From Paracamarosporium sp. OC-R06-R3 (taxonomy: Eukaryota; Ascomycota; Dothideomycetes; Pleosporales; Didymosphaeriaceae), in NCBI GenBank assembly GCA_019828545.1, contig JACVRA010000295.1, forward strand, positions 1 to 64,000: a stretch of 64,000 bases of DNA, written 5' to 3'. The position numbers were made by a program, and so were the translations under genes. Positions 44,810-57,500 of the stretch are shown piece after piece. A model generated the notes under the pieces. It made no database searches. It was not told the origin of the DNA and was given only the letters and a program-made list of their open reading frames with translations. Each line of letters begins with the position of its first letter. Position 1 is the stretch's first letter.

Positions 44810-45801
44810 ATGTATTTTTTCAACGGCAATGCTATCGAGTTCCTTATCATCGGGGGTTGCCTCTCAGGCCATGCCGCATCCGTCGTCATCGCACGAAACG
44901 TCCACACCGTATCGATATTCGATTCTCACGGGCACCGGAACGAACGGACAACGCACATGCATATGGTACCTGCACTTGATTTCACACATCCCGATGGTTT
45001 TCGTGTTCCAGCGAGAAACAACATTATAGAGCACTACGAGCTAATTCCTTTTGTTGGTACAAAGATTACGCGCGTACAAAAAGAAAAGGAAGTCTTGACT
45101 GTTGGTAACGCACTGGGTAGGCCATGGACTGGCCGGGTATTCATCCTTGCTACCAGCGGCGCCGACGTAATGGTCGTTCTGGGTTTTGTTAGGTGCTGGG
45201 GCTGCAATATGTATGTAAGTAGACATCACTCGAAGATCATTGTTCATACTAATACATAATGCTAGATTTCACTGTCTATCATGCTTTGGCTATAAGAAGC
45301 GAGGCAGTGAGTCATCGGGCATCCTAGCCGTTGATAAAACCTGCAAGCTCGTCTCCATCTGCATGTCTCTCGTAATGTACTGCAGATCTCCAAATTGGTC
45401 ACGATATGCACCAATGGAGGTACTTCTAACAGCACTTATCTTCCGCGATGCCACCGGCCTCGAGGCTGCCATGAATGTCGATGAGCGCCGCATCACGGGA
45501 TCTGGGTTAGGTAAGGAGGTGGGGGTCACCGTATTTTATGAATATAGTTCGGTAAAGTACGAGTCATTCCTGGTACACAACCCTGAGGTGAGGCTTAGAA
45601 GCATCGAGTTAGTGGAATAGCTGGATTTAAATATAACACTGCAGCGCCATATTGTCGTATTTTTGGCGAAGCTAATGTTCCAGGCGTATTCATTGCTGAC
45701 GATGCCATGGCAACAATAAGAATAATACCACAAGCTCTTGCATCAAGGAGAATCGCTGCATCTGAAACTGCAGGTTGTGTTCAGAGTCGCGCGTTGAAGT
45801 A
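44810..45801 (+). pseudogene. Decayed GliT-like thioredoxin-disulfide reductase
   Basis: From the ATG at 44810 the frame encodes an FAD-binding domain. The usual GGGPAG is altered to GGCLSG, and TTHMHMVPALD follows. A canonical 55-nt intron (45211-45265) leads to CLSCFGY, which keeps the redox CxxC of dithiol oxidases/thioredoxin reductases related to GliT. The frame then meets a TAG at 45618-45620, where the family has Gln, consistent with a C-to-T change. After a further one-base frameshift near 45665, NVPGVFIADDAMA and the tail continue to 45801. GliT-type enzymes form the disulfide bridge of epidithiodioxopiperazines and protect the producer. This copy appears non-functional. Confidence 0.75.
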
Positions 45802-48493
45802 GGCAAGTGTTGGCGACTTCTTCCGGGCAGCGGCTCAGAAGTAACGGAGTAGCCAATACATGAGAAGATGATTCGGTTAATATCGGGCCTGCCGTTGTGA
45901 ACAAGTGAGGCCAATCTATCAACAGGAATAAAATGGACAGTTTGTGCTCGATCGATCAGTCTCGGCTGCATTCAGAACTCTTTCCAGGTTCTCGTTACTC
46001 GATGACCCACGTATCCGAGACTTTATTCTCACTGCGGCGAGTTTTGAGTGGAGAATAGGTTATCTTCGTACCCATATACTATATTGTTCACACCTTTTTA
46101 ATATATAAAAATAGGTGTTAACAGTTCTTTCTGGTGCCATTGTTATTCCCAAATATTAGATACTATTCCACTTTAGGCCTTCAATGGGGCTATCTTTACT
46201 ATATCTTATGGCGTAAAACTCCGTAGTTCATGTCTTTAAATACCTGATTAAGATAATGCTGGCCGTAGTGACCTCATGAATGTTTTCTGAACCAATGCTC
46301 TTTCTCCCCTTGAGGTGATACCAATGAGCCAGAGGTTGGTGCGGGTATCTTGTTGGCTGATATTCCAATGATTGTGGTGCTTATCGGCGGCCAACAGACA
46401 CACGGAGCGTCAACATTGATAAAACGAAGCGATAGATACACTGCGAAAGATACGAAGAAGGACAGTGTTGCATGAGTATGTTAATTGCAGTAAAACGATG
46501 CATTCCTACTTAGCGCAAAAACGGTCGCAGGCACCTGTAGCACATAAGTTACCTCCCCTCCATGTCAGACCACTTGCGGCGCTGACAGTCTACGGTCCGA
46601 CTAGATTTGGAGGTGGCCCGCTGAATAGGTTCTAGAAGATCGCTGTGGCATGGTGCTCACCGGCACGATTGCAAGGATCAGGCTGAGAATTGCCGCCGGC
46701 GGCACACCCTCTCGTCTCCCGTTCCTGCGGTTCGCGCAGCACCACAGCATGCAGCGCCTCTCGATGCCATGCACCCAACGTTGTCCCACCGCCTCCTTTT
46801 GGAACCCACGCGATGATGCACGTTTCCGCTAATCGGGCACGCATGCTGCGGCCATTCTTGCGGTGTACCCGAATCTTGGCTTGCTTTCTCGAGCGCCACT
46901 TGTCCACAAACCCCCACATGCGGGCCGCCGGTGAGACGGCAATGATTTGGGCCCTGTCAGAGGCTTCAACGGTGACGGGGCCCCGCGCTCCGTCGCTTAC
47001 GGGCGGCGCGCACGTTGTGAACCGCAGGCCGCCGGCGAGCCTGTGTTGATAGAGCGCAAGGACATCCCACGGTCCGGACCAGAAAACGCCGCTCGGCCAT
47101 TGCTATCAATGACATAGGATTCTCGTGCTACGCTTGGCGAAGCTCAAGGGGTGCTGACAGGCCGTTGTGTCGTGTGGTAGGCGGTCATCAGGTCGAGTGG
47201 CAGCGCATCCGAGATTAACAGTGCGAAGCCTGCCTCGTTGCCTTCTTTCGCTTTCCGCTAGTTGGCGGCAGCACGTTTGTTTTCCCGTCTAACAGATCCT
47301 TGATGGCGTCGGCGTAATGTGCTGAATACAGTATCACAACGGTCACGCCCATCCGTGCTTGCTGTCAGCCCTCAGGCATCAACACTTGGCATCAAGGGAG
47401 AATTGCGTGCTGTATTCACTTAGCGTATTCTCCCGGTGGTCATCCGGACGCCATGCATATGCCTCTCGCATCCTACCGCGCGAAATCGGGGCTGTGCGAT
47501 GGCTTCGAAGACGTGCCGTACAGCGTCTTCATTCGTGCGCAATCCAGTCTCTTCGCTTGATGAACCCCCGTGGTCCCGAGGGCCAGAGGAGGCCATCCGT
47601 TACGCGTTGTTCCCTGCATATGTGGTACAGGTTGGCGGCCCCGTCGATACGAGAAAGTTGGCCTCTACAGTATACGTTACGCTACGAATACAAAATGGGG
47701 GTCCGCGCACCTTACTGTCAACGCACGAACTCCCTTTCCGTGACTAGCTCGGCCCCAAGGCGAGGGAGACGACTGATGGAGCCTCGATCCGTTCTGTCGG
47801 GGTCGCGCCACCTGGAGGGTTCAGCCAATCACGGCCATCTCATCCTTCACTACTGCAACCGCCATGCACGCCTCCACAGATAGCACACTGTGCGATGCCA
47901 TGAATGTGACCTTCGCATGGGTCTTCGGGCTCCACCCCCCCGGCCCAGCGAGGCGGCAGTGGCTCAGGGCTACGGCTCAGGGCTACGGCTCGCAAGCTAA
48001 GCTTTGCACCGCAATCTTCCGTCATCCCCGTCTTGCTGATCGGCCAATGGTCCAGAGCTTGTTGACGTCCCAACGGTGGGCGCTCGCTCCAGCGTGCACC
48101 CGATTCAGCACGCTCCCAACGCTCGGGACAACGGGCAAGCAATGCATCGACACCCTTGGAGCATGCCATGTAGATCTCATGTCGGCTTTCATCTTATCAG
48201 CATTCTCACACCTGACCACGCCTACGGTCTTTAGGCGTTGTGATACGTTGTGCCGGATTCCCTGCTTGCCATGTTCCTTACTTTCCAGGCCCATCCTGGC
48301 CGGATCAATAGACGGTCGCATTAGCTTTTCACCTTGGGGCACGAGAACACCTTTGTCATAGTCCTTCATGCCGCAAAGAGGCTATACGGTTCACTATATA
48401 TGAACAGTAAGATCCCCCCATCTGAGACACCTCTCCACCCGCACTGACTTTACGTTCACAAGAAACCTTCACTCGATATCCTGTTTACTCATC
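45802..48493. other. Gene-poor region with GC-rich island
   Basis: 45.8-46.5 kb is AT-rich and stop-rich. From about 46.55 to 48.4 kb the DNA is clearly richer in G and C, with long overlapping frames on both strands, none with a motif that I recognise. One 110-115-codon frame (48369-48022, minus) begins with ATG, but its product looks unlike any known family. A small direct repeat (GGCTCAGGGCTAC, two copies) lies at 47960-47995. Confidence 0.4.
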
Positions 48494-49006
48494 ATGCCAT
48501 CGCCAAATCCCGCACACCACCCTGTGGGCCAGGAGGCCGCACGGTACAACTCCCACCTAGCAAGCGTGCAATTTTGCCGTACCGCCGGCTTCCCACAAAA
48601 ACCGTGACTAACAGCAACCTAGATCATCACAAAGCAAAGCCACCCAAACCTACAAGCCAGTCCTTCAGCACACAACCTCCATAACACCAGTCGCTCCACA
48701 GAAGGAAACACCATACACCAGTGAGCACCACATCTCCTTGTCTCCAGATAACGCATACACTGACGCCATGACTCAGTCCAAGTCTCACACTCGCGGAGAA
48801 AACCCGCATGCCCCTATCACATACCGATCGTAGACCTTCATCCCCAGCGCACCGCCACAGAAATGACACCCATGGAACGATTTCAATATTCTTCGCCTTC
48901 GGAACAACCGTTTGCTTTCGCTCAGGATTTGCGGATAGGTACGGCGGCGTCGGCGGGATGCACGTGTGGGCAAGCGAGTCAAAGACAGTGTACTGCGATG
49001 TTGTGA
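48494..49006 (+). CDS. Possible small three-exon hypothetical gene
   Basis: Exons 48494-48543, 48623-48720 and 48777-49006 would give 125 residues. The first intron has GTACAA, a CTAAC branch and a CTAG acceptor. The second has GTGAGC, a CTGAC branch and a CAG acceptor. Both preserve one open frame. The protein is Pro/Gln/Thr-rich with a Cys pair (CTCG) near its end and has no known family. The splice signals are good, but nothing else confirms the gene, and the 3' part could use another frame. Confidence 0.35.
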
Positions 49007-49491
49007 GGTGCGTTTGGAAGAGGATGGGAGGGCTTGCGTGTGTTGCGTGCTATCTACACTTATGGTTGAAGTGTTTACTTGGTCAGAAGTATTTTCGTAG
49101 CGTTTGATTTAGTGATAATAGCATGTCGTGAATATCATTCGTGGTTGCATACGCTTTGAGACGTGAAAGTTACTGCACCCGAATACATATAGGGTGGCGT
49201 GTTGAATCAGACTCTGCACTAATCCGCACAGATACTCAAAACATGAAAATACAATATTTAGTAACTATGTTCGGAAATGTTTACATGCTCTGCGCGCTGA
49301 CCTTGGAGACAATTGTTCAATAGCATCTGAACCGCTAACAATGCATATGAGCTCGTGTGCAAACAATGTGACGACCATTCAAACAAATAAACGTTGGCGC
49401 ATCCCATGTTATTTAAAGCTGATCCAATGTCTCTCACGGCCAACGCTCTATTAATCACTCCATCTTTTCAAGCATTAAGCACTTTATTAAC
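49007..49491. other. Intergenic, nothing recognised
   Basis: AT-rich. Short frames only. Confidence 0.4.
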
Positions 49492-49956
49492 ATGTCTACC
49501 TATGAGATTCCGATCCGCGACCCGATCGCTCATCGCATCTACGATAACATTACTATTTTTGATTCTAGCCACCTACATAACGTTCGTATCATCGCAAGTA
49601 AGTTCACCCTTAGTCCCATATCTCATCTTCCGCAGCGGTGTTCACCGAGCTGACTTTTAGACAATGTCTCGTACCTTGTGCTTCAAAGCGGTGGCAAGGA
49701 TATAAAAGCGGAGCACGTTAGCATTCCTATCATACATCTCTACAACAAACATGACAACTTCGTTGGCTTCGAAATTGCAGTCATTGTGCACCGGGGAATG
49801 GGTAGTGATAAATCCCTGGTCGTCTCGAAAAAAACCTACAGTAACGTCGCTTGGGACGCAGTCTCTTGCTTCTGGAAGGAGGTTGACAGACTCATCGCTA
49901 AGAGTTTAGATGCATTTGGGGATAAGCCATACGAGGAAAAGCCATTATTGAGCTAG
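49492..49956 (+). CDS. Small orphan hypothetical protein, two exons
   Basis: Exons 49492-49597 and 49661-49956 are joined across a 63-nt intron (GTAAGT donor, CTGAC branch, TTTTAG acceptor). The product has 133 residues, the frame is continuous across the junction, and the start is an ATG. It is mixed-charge with no signal peptide or membrane segment. VLQSGGKDIKAEHV and IIHLYNKHDNFVGFEIAVI suggest a compact alpha/beta fold. I do not recognise the family. Confidence 0.55.
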
Positions 49957-50567
49957 AATGCGCATCCTGGGGATGTCGTACTGGATGGTAAGGCTGGAGG
50001 TGTGTCGAAAGTCAGTTTCAGCTAGGATGATACAACCCAATCATTCTTGAACATCCACTGTCACGAGATGTTCCAGCCTGTACAAAATACAATTTCGTGC
50101 CCCCAACCATATTTTATCTTGCCTCGAGTGGATAAAATGCGGCCTCATACACAATGGATCCTTTTCATCTACCACAAAATTTATCGTTTAGTTTCTTATC
50201 TTTTGATATCATACCAAGCTTTCTATGCGATTTGCAGTGCACAGCGATCATTTACCGTGAAATGGTTTGTTCTTGATATTGTATATACAATTCTTGGGCT
50301 TGATTGGTGATAAACATATTGCTGACTAAATGTATATGTGATCTTAGAGGGACTACTGCATATGTGTATGCAAAAAGCGGTCCGGAGATCATTAGAAAGG
50401 ATCGTTGCGGATAGAGATCGAAATGCGTGAAAGATGTAGGTTGTTTCTAGACTAACCATATCATCTACTGTCGCGCTTTTGCATTGTATGTAAAATCGTT
50501 TTTATCCAAGACTGGTTATTTAGTTTTCACCCACGTGACGTTTCCAGCCTGTCCGAATGAATTAAGC
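49957..50567. other. Intergenic, nothing recognised
   Basis: AT-rich stretch with no supported frame. It includes the promoter of the next gene. Confidence 0.4.
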
Positions 50568-51317
50568 ATGAACAACGGTGATGGCAAACGCACGATTACT
50601 TTCACAGAGCTCGCCTGCACGACTATATATCATGTTATGACTGATCCTTTTAACCTACCCCATAGCGTCAACCCAAGCTTGGTTCAACCTCTGCTAAACA
50701 TGCCTGGTGCAGACTCGGATAACTTGCGACGGACAGCAATGTTCGTTTTGACGGAAAAGCGGGCTAAAAGCGCAAATATGAACCCAACACCCCGAAGCCA
50801 ATCTCATAATCCACTCTCTCCACGAAAGTCTCCCGAGCGCGCCTTCCTTACGTCGCTGCGCCCACCCGCTACAGATGACGACCGATCCGAAGCAGTTGGA
50901 CACCTCCGCAACGAACGTATGGTCTTACTTGAATCCATCAGCGAAAATCCAGACTGCCAGCTCCCGGATGGCCAACTCCAAACCCACTGGCATCGCAGAG
51001 TCGCAGTCGTACATGTTGATGAGAAAAATGCTTCGTTGAAGGATTCCGGCGTACCTCTTCGAGAAGATACCTTCTGTAAATCCATAGAGGATATGGAGAA
51101 CGAAAGACTGCGGTCTCGATTGCCGTGGGGCCAGTCATCGTTAAGAAATGAAGTCGTTTTTGACCGACCAACGGATCCCAGTGCACTGGCAATCGCTCGG
51201 CTTCGCAAGAGGCTAGGAGCTCAGTATCGTAACATAGTTACGGAGGGAGACATTGAGCAAGCTGCGGTGATGGACGCTCAGAGCGAGGTCGATAAAGAAC
51301 TGGAAGGTGTGTTGTAA
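50568..51317 (+). CDS. Orphan disordered hypothetical protein
   Basis: Single exon, 249 residues from the ATG at 50568. The frame is open further upstream, but only through a non-ATG codon. Internal Met codons at 50637 and 50700 are alternative starts. The middle is Ser/Pro/Arg-rich (NPTPRSQSHNPLSPRKSPER) and likely disordered. The C-terminus is an acidic, helix-prone segment. No domain is recognised. It may be a fast-evolving regulatory protein. Confidence 0.55.
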   Translation: MNNGDGKRTITFTELACTTIYHVMTDPFNLPHSVNPSLVQPLLNMPGADSDNLRRTAMFVLTEKRAKSANMNPTPRSQSHNPLSPRKSPERAFLTSLRPPATDDDRSEAVGHLRNERMVLLESISENPDCQLPDGQLQTHWHRRVAVVHVDEKNASLKDSGVPLREDTFCKSIEDMENERLRSRLPWGQSSLRNEVVFDRPTDPSALAIARLRKRLGAQYRNIVTEGDIEQAAVMDAQSEVDKELEGVL

Positions 51318-51793
51318 TGGGTAATATTCCCGACTGGAAGCATCCTGTTAGGCAGTATCAAGCTCAGTCGGGACTACGAATAGATAAGTCCGACTCTCCC
51401 TGCCCGATCGACTCAGTGAATACACGTCACATCATTGCAACTTTTGATGTGTCGCGTGTAGTGCTGTGACTGATGAACAACACTGACAGGTCATAAGTGT
51501 CGGAAGTGGAGGTTATGATGTGTGCATCTTTGGGTCATTGAGGAGGATGCTATGTTCGGCCCGATTTGGTAGTGTGAATGCGATGGAGATGAGAAAAAGC
51601 TGTCTAGATGCATTTGTAAGATTTCATTAATACTGAAGTAGTTATACAAGCTTGGTATCTCAAGAACACAATGTAGGAAGGTGCTCTACTCAAAGGGCAT
51701 GAGGGGAACCGTAAAGCACACTCAATGCGTCAAGTAGGATCATATGTGGGGAGCTCGAGACATATCCTGTAGACTCCGAAATCAGGAACTGTC
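51318..51793. other. Intergenic between converging genes
   Basis: No gene is seen. It should hold both 3' UTRs. Confidence 0.45.
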
Positions 51794-53883
51794 CTACCGT
51801 CCGAGGTTGTGTTTTTCCGACGGCATATCAGACCAAGCGGGAACCGGTCCAGCCGTTGCTGCTGCTGGCTGATCATGCGTGAATTTCTGCCCCAGGCCTT
51901 CATATGGTTGAGGCATCTCATGCCTCATAGGTGGATAATCCTTCTCTCCGCTATCTGCCTCGTAAATTGCCCTTGTATCACCTCCATCAGCTTCATATAA
52001 GCCTCCTCTATCGCTTCCCGTCCCTGTTTGCGGATTGTGAAATGGAAAACCGCTATGGCCTACCAATTCATGTTTCGGAGTTGAATCCAATTCTTTTGGA
52101 TGTACTGGCTTAGATCCTTGGAGCTCTTCTGGGGGCCGTGCTATCTTCTTGTCGTCCGTTGGAGCTTCAACAAGACCAAATTCTTGGGGTGCTTCGACAA
52201 GGTTGGTGTTGTCGGGTTTGTGTGCTTGCGAAACTTGCACTTGATCTCCGTCGAGTTCGTGAGAGGCCTTAGGCTTACTCTTTCTCCGCCTCCAATAGAG
52301 CCATGCGACAATGGCGAAAACGATGGCTACGACTGCGATTCCGACTGCTATACCAGCGATTGTTCCACTACTGAGGCCTTTGTTTGTGTCTGATGAAGAA
52401 TCATTGGTTCCACCGTTTTGGCTGTTCGGATCGGAACTGTTTGTTTTGGCGTCTTTTGACAGTATGGGTATGATGTCACTCTTTGTGCTTTCCGAATCCC
52501 ACTTACACGGCCAAACTGAGAAATTCTGACGTTCGTAGTCTGCGATGAGATAAGCCTCTTGTAAAAAGGCGCGCCCAAGAGTGTATTGCGTGTCATTTGA
52601 TGCGCGTTTTAGGGGAAAGTAACGTGTGGTGTCCTTGGCGTATGGCCATGATACATTAAGGTCAAAAGCCGAGTATGGGAATGTTATTGATACTGACTTG
52701 TCGTCGCCCGAGGTTGGAATATCCGGCGATAATTCGAAAGTGATAGTTGGATTGAGTTTTGAGAGCGTGGAGTGCTGTGTTGCGTTCAGGGTATATAGCT
52801 CAGAGGTGGAGTTCCAAGTCAAACCGAAGGCATCCTCGAAAGCTTCGCACACCGATTGCGGCAGCCATAGGTGAGGAACTGTTGAGTCGATGAAAGCGAA
52901 AATACCATCCTTGAGTAAGTCGAATTCCGAAGCTGATGATGTAGTATTGCTTGTCGTTATCGAGGAGATTCCCACAAGAATATCCCGAGAGACGTCCGTG
53001 TAAAATGGGAAGGTGAGATCTTGAGTCGTGTCGGACGGTTTGTTGAATCGTGCTTGATCATAACCCCCGAGTGTCAGTGAACCAAACACCTTGTTTAATC
53101 CTATTATAATTAGTAAGATGAACGCGTGTAGGCTACTGGGCAGGTGCGGCGAGACTCACTGTATGGAGCTCCTGCAGTATATGCCCAAGACAGGCTTGGG
53201 ATCGAGTTCTGGTTCTTTAAAAGCTGGACAAAACTCGGTTGCGGGCTTTGTGAGGACGTCGAAAAGTTGGTGGGGCGTGGGTTCAAGCCTAGTACACCTA
53301 GCCACGTGAAGGTGGTATCTGCTATACCTGCGACAACTGAGTGCTCGACGGACGGTCCGTTAGATCCCTGCCAGCCTAAGGTAACTGTGTCGAAACCAAA
53401 ATCACCAAAGACATCGTAATCCAGATTTTCCCCTACGCCAAGTTCAAAGATAGAGTTCGGAACCCAGGTAAGTGAATTGTTGACGTTGAAGGTACCACCA
53501 CGGGAATCCGGGCAGTCATTAGGGGCATCATCAGGACAGCCTTCGTCGTATACCACCTACAAGAAGAATTTAAGTAAGCTACTGTCTTAGGTACTGCATA
53601 TGCCATTGCAACCCACCCATGTGTTAGGCGACGCTGTGGACGGAAGAAGGCGGACATCCTGAGCTTTTTTGCCTACTTGGATTGCAAAAGTTGACCAAGG
53701 TCCATCGTTACCTTCCCAGTACTGTGATACACTGAACGAGTCAAGTCAATAACTGCTTTGTCAAACTTTGAGTGACCCTTACCTGGCACTGATCGGATCA
53801 GGTGTCTTGTTCTCAGCACGCCGCTCTAGTAAGTCCCTCCTGCGTCTTCCGTCTCGCCATCCAAGCAACGATAGAGCAGTCAT
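51794..53883 (-). CDS. Membrane-anchored pepsin-fold (A1-like) protein lacking catalytic motifs
   Basis: Exons are 53883-53783, 53731-53617, 53556-53160 and 53100-51794, with introns of 51, 60 and 59 nt. The product is about 639 residues. It follows the plan of fungal peptidase A1 proteins: SQYWEGNDGPWSTFAIQVG at the start, two lobes, FGSLTLGGYD, then a Ser/Asn/Thr-rich linker. One transmembrane helix (GIAVGIAVVAIVFAIVAWLY) and a basic, disordered cytoplasmic tail of about 150 residues follow. The first-lobe catalytic DTG is missing (the site reads LLPSTASPNTW). The second reads IDSTVPHLWLP instead of DTG. It is therefore probably not an active protease but a wall or surface sensor or binding protein. 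The first exon lacks a clear signal peptide, so the true 5' end may lie upstream. Confidence 0.75.
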
Positions 53884-54571
53884 TTCTCACTAAAGATGGC
53901 AATCACTCGGGAGAGCAGCGTCAATACGACCTGCAAGCCCCATAGACGCAGGACATCGAGGAGGCCCGGGCATGCAATCGAGGAAGGAACCGGCTGAAAT
54001 CATCAAAGAATGCCGCGCCAGGACCTAACGCTTGCACAGAAACAGCTACCACATAAATCTGCTCGGGGGCGAGTCCAATTTTAGGATATTAAATTGGGAC
54101 CGAATGTGCTGTGGCGAACCGGGGGTATGCCTTGAAACGAACATTTACACGAAAAGAATTGCTTGGGTGGCCTAAAAAGCTGCATCCAAACATTGAATCA
54201 TTCGACCTGCCAGGGTCAAGCATATCAATCTTGTAACGGTTATTCCAGATGAAGTTTGGTGAGGCTCCTTCGCGTTGCTCTAGCGTGTGCTATCCGCTGC
54301 TAGAGCCGCGCGGCGCCAAAACATTCCCACAACCCGCAAGGAACCACACAGTCAGCAAAACCAGCAGCAACATGTCTAGATTGCGCAGGTGGGCTGGTCT
54401 CCAGTTGCCTGGCTGGCAGCTGGTTGGTACGAAATCAGGTATGGTTCAATGGGGCCGCAAAAGAAGGCCCTTGGCGCTTATGGTAATAAAGTGAACGCGT
54501 GCCCATGGCGAGTGTCGTGAGGTTTGCGATTCCATTGCAATTGAGTGATCTGGAAGGTGCTATTTGATACC
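53884..54571. other. Divergent promoter region
   Basis: Lies between the pepsin-fold gene (minus) and the GPI-protein gene (plus). An upstream signal-peptide exon of the former may hide here. No other gene is supported. Confidence 0.4.
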
Positions 54572-57500
54572 ATGGTCCTGTTGATCTCCCTAGGGCTGAT
54601 GGCCCTGAGCCCCATTGTCGCGTATGGGATCCCTCACTACGCAGTCCTCCCTCGCCAAGGTATGTGTCAATCCTCTTCAACACGTGTTTATTCAATATTT
54701 CGGGCCATTCGTTGTGTCGTCTCTCATGTTTTCCTATTTGCTTGTTTGCGAACAAAACCATTGTCGATCCTTGTGGACATATGAGTATTGAAACTGAGTC
54801 ATACAGCTGTATCCAATTCTAGTCTTGCACCCAGCACGAGCTCCTTCCAACCAACAGCAACTCTCAAATCTAGCTCGACCCAAGCTACCATTACGACCGC
54901 GCCAATACCCAGAGTCTCAGCGAGCGCCAACAATACCTGCCCAACGTCATATGCATCAGACTTTCCGGATCAACCCTTCGCAACTTTCACAGAGACATGT
55001 CAATCTACGCAATCCCGAGAAATTTACGGCAGGTTTTATTCTCTTACAGATACATGCCTCGCATTGTACTGTGAAGCCCAATGGACAAGCACCTGGCAAA
55101 GCATTGGTTCTGCCAGCAGTACAGTGTGGACAACATCTACGCGTACATGGTTTGAGGGTGTGATGGGAACAGGTAGCTTGAGCACTGTGGTGACAAGCCA
55201 GCAGTACTGGACTTCAACTTATACTTATCCCGTTGATGCCGTCTCCCTTGTCACATTGGAGGCTCCCTGCTGCGGACAATGCACGTTTGCGGGTCCGACT
55301 ATTCAGTTATACTTCTGGCCTACCGCAACCGCAGACCCGACTCCGAGCGTGACTGGTCTTCCAGGAAATGCTACCGCAATCGTTACTGGGTTGCCGATTG
55401 TAGAAGGAACATATGTGGACGACAGTGGCTTCACGTTTACCTCACCGAGCTTGTACCTTGGTTTCACATCACTCAGTGCCAGCGACTGGTGCGGACCTAG
55501 AGGAACAGAGATTTACAATACTACGATCGCTTTCCATCCAACAGAAATCAGCACAATGTTAAATCAAGAAACACGAACCACATGCACTATCACCGGAACT
55601 AGTACGGACGGCACACCATACACTACTACAGGTTTGGATGTTACGATGCCAACACCGGTGCCCATAACGATCGGAGATGTCGCTCAGGACTGTTCTACTA
55701 TCGAAGGCTACGCTTGGTTTGCTGGCAACCCGTCTAACGCTGTCGGGGATGCTGCCGGTGACCCTTGCCATCCTGTCATTGCGCTACCGACAAAGATCCA
55801 AGAGTTGCAACCGGCATGGTCCGACTGTCTCCCTATATATGGAGGCTTCTATGACCCACCGAAGACACTCAAGCGAGGGACTGCTTTGGTTCCAACAACG
55901 GTGTCAGAGACACCTGAACCCACATCTCAGCCTGAATCTTCTCAAGCTGACCCAACGTCATCTGAGACACCAGAGACTTCTGAAGCTATTCCGACATCTG
56001 AAGAGCCTCAATCTACTCAGGCAGGTCCTACTTCTCAGCAGCCGGAGCCGACCCAAGCAGACCCTACGACTCAACAGCCAGAGTCGACTCAAGCGGATCC
56101 TACGTCTCAACAGTCAGAGCCAACCGAGGCAGAGCCGACCCAAGCAGAGCCAACCCAAGCAGAGCCAACCCAAGCAGAGCCAACCCAAGCAGAGCCTACT
56201 TCTCAGGGTCCCGCTCCGAGCGATACTCAACCCACTACTCCAGGCAACTCCCCAACTGCCGCTCCGGAGAATTCCCAAAACCCAACGGCCGGCAATCCTC
56301 AACCTTCAAGTGTGAACGAACCTTCAGAGCCTTCTGCGCTGCCTACTGCTCAGCCAACAGACCTTGCCCCCAGCAACCCTCAAAGCTCAAACCCCAGTGA
56401 CCCGCCAAGCTCGACTCCGAATGATCCTCAAAGCTCAGCTCCAAGCGACCCGCAAAATCCCGCTTCAAGTGGCCCTCAAGAACCATCTGAGCAGTCACAA
56501 CCAAGTCCAGCTCCCTCTGGCACTCAGCAGCCAGGTGACTCCGCTCCAGGCTCCTCTACAACGATTGTGATTACCCCTCCGCCAACTAATCCATCCTCGC
56601 CGTCAGTTCCTGGCGTGTCTGTACCTGTCATCACTCTTGGACCTGAGCCAAGTGCCGGTAATCCGAGTCCTAGCGACCCTGTGCTAGAAAGCTCAAGCCC
56701 GAATGTTCCCAACCCGAGTCCAAGTAATGCCAACCCGCAGAACCCAAGCTCATTTAACTCCCAGCCAAACCAGCCTGTGATTACATTGCAGCCAACGGTT
56801 GTTCCACCGACTGAGTCTGGAATTCCGGGCCAAGAAAGCACAGTGATCGTCATTGGTACGCAGACTCTGTCCCCTGGTAGTGCGATCATTGTCGGCGGCT
56901 CGACTTCCGTGTTACAAAACGGCCAAACGACCGTATCTGGAGGTACTCAGCTAGTTCTGGATCCTCAGGGCACTCAAGTGATTGTCGGCGGCACCTCGAC
57001 CGTCAATCTCCCCCCCGCTGTTACCCCGCAAACGACGCCCGTAGTCACCGTTGCAGGCGAGACTATCACACCCACACCATCTCGTCCCATTATCATTGGT
57101 GGGCAGACATTGCAACCTGGCTCAATTGTTGTGGTAGGCGAAACCACTGTCAGTTTTGCTCCAGGTGGAACACAGATCGTCGTCGACGGATCGACCATAC
57201 CTCTAGCCGCTAGCACTCAAACTGCTGCGCCTGTAACTGTTACAGTGGGCTCGACAACCCTGACAGCAGACTCGCTCACTCAGTTCACTATTGGAGAGCA
57301 CACTCTGACGGGTGGTGGCACGGTCACTGAGTCGGGAACTACATATGTGTTGACGACGAATGCGGATGGAACCACTGTTCTTGTTGCGGGTACGTCTGGA
57401 ATAAGCAGTGCTGCTACACTGAGCGCAACTGCGACTGAATCCTCGAAGGACTCCACACGAGGAAGCTCGGTTCCCTCGGGATCGGCTGACAATACTGCGA

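Noticed and set aside
47359..47883. 174-codon plus-strand frame in the GC island
   Set aside because: Arg/Ser-rich product without motif. It competes with frames on both strands and is expected by chance in GC-rich DNA.
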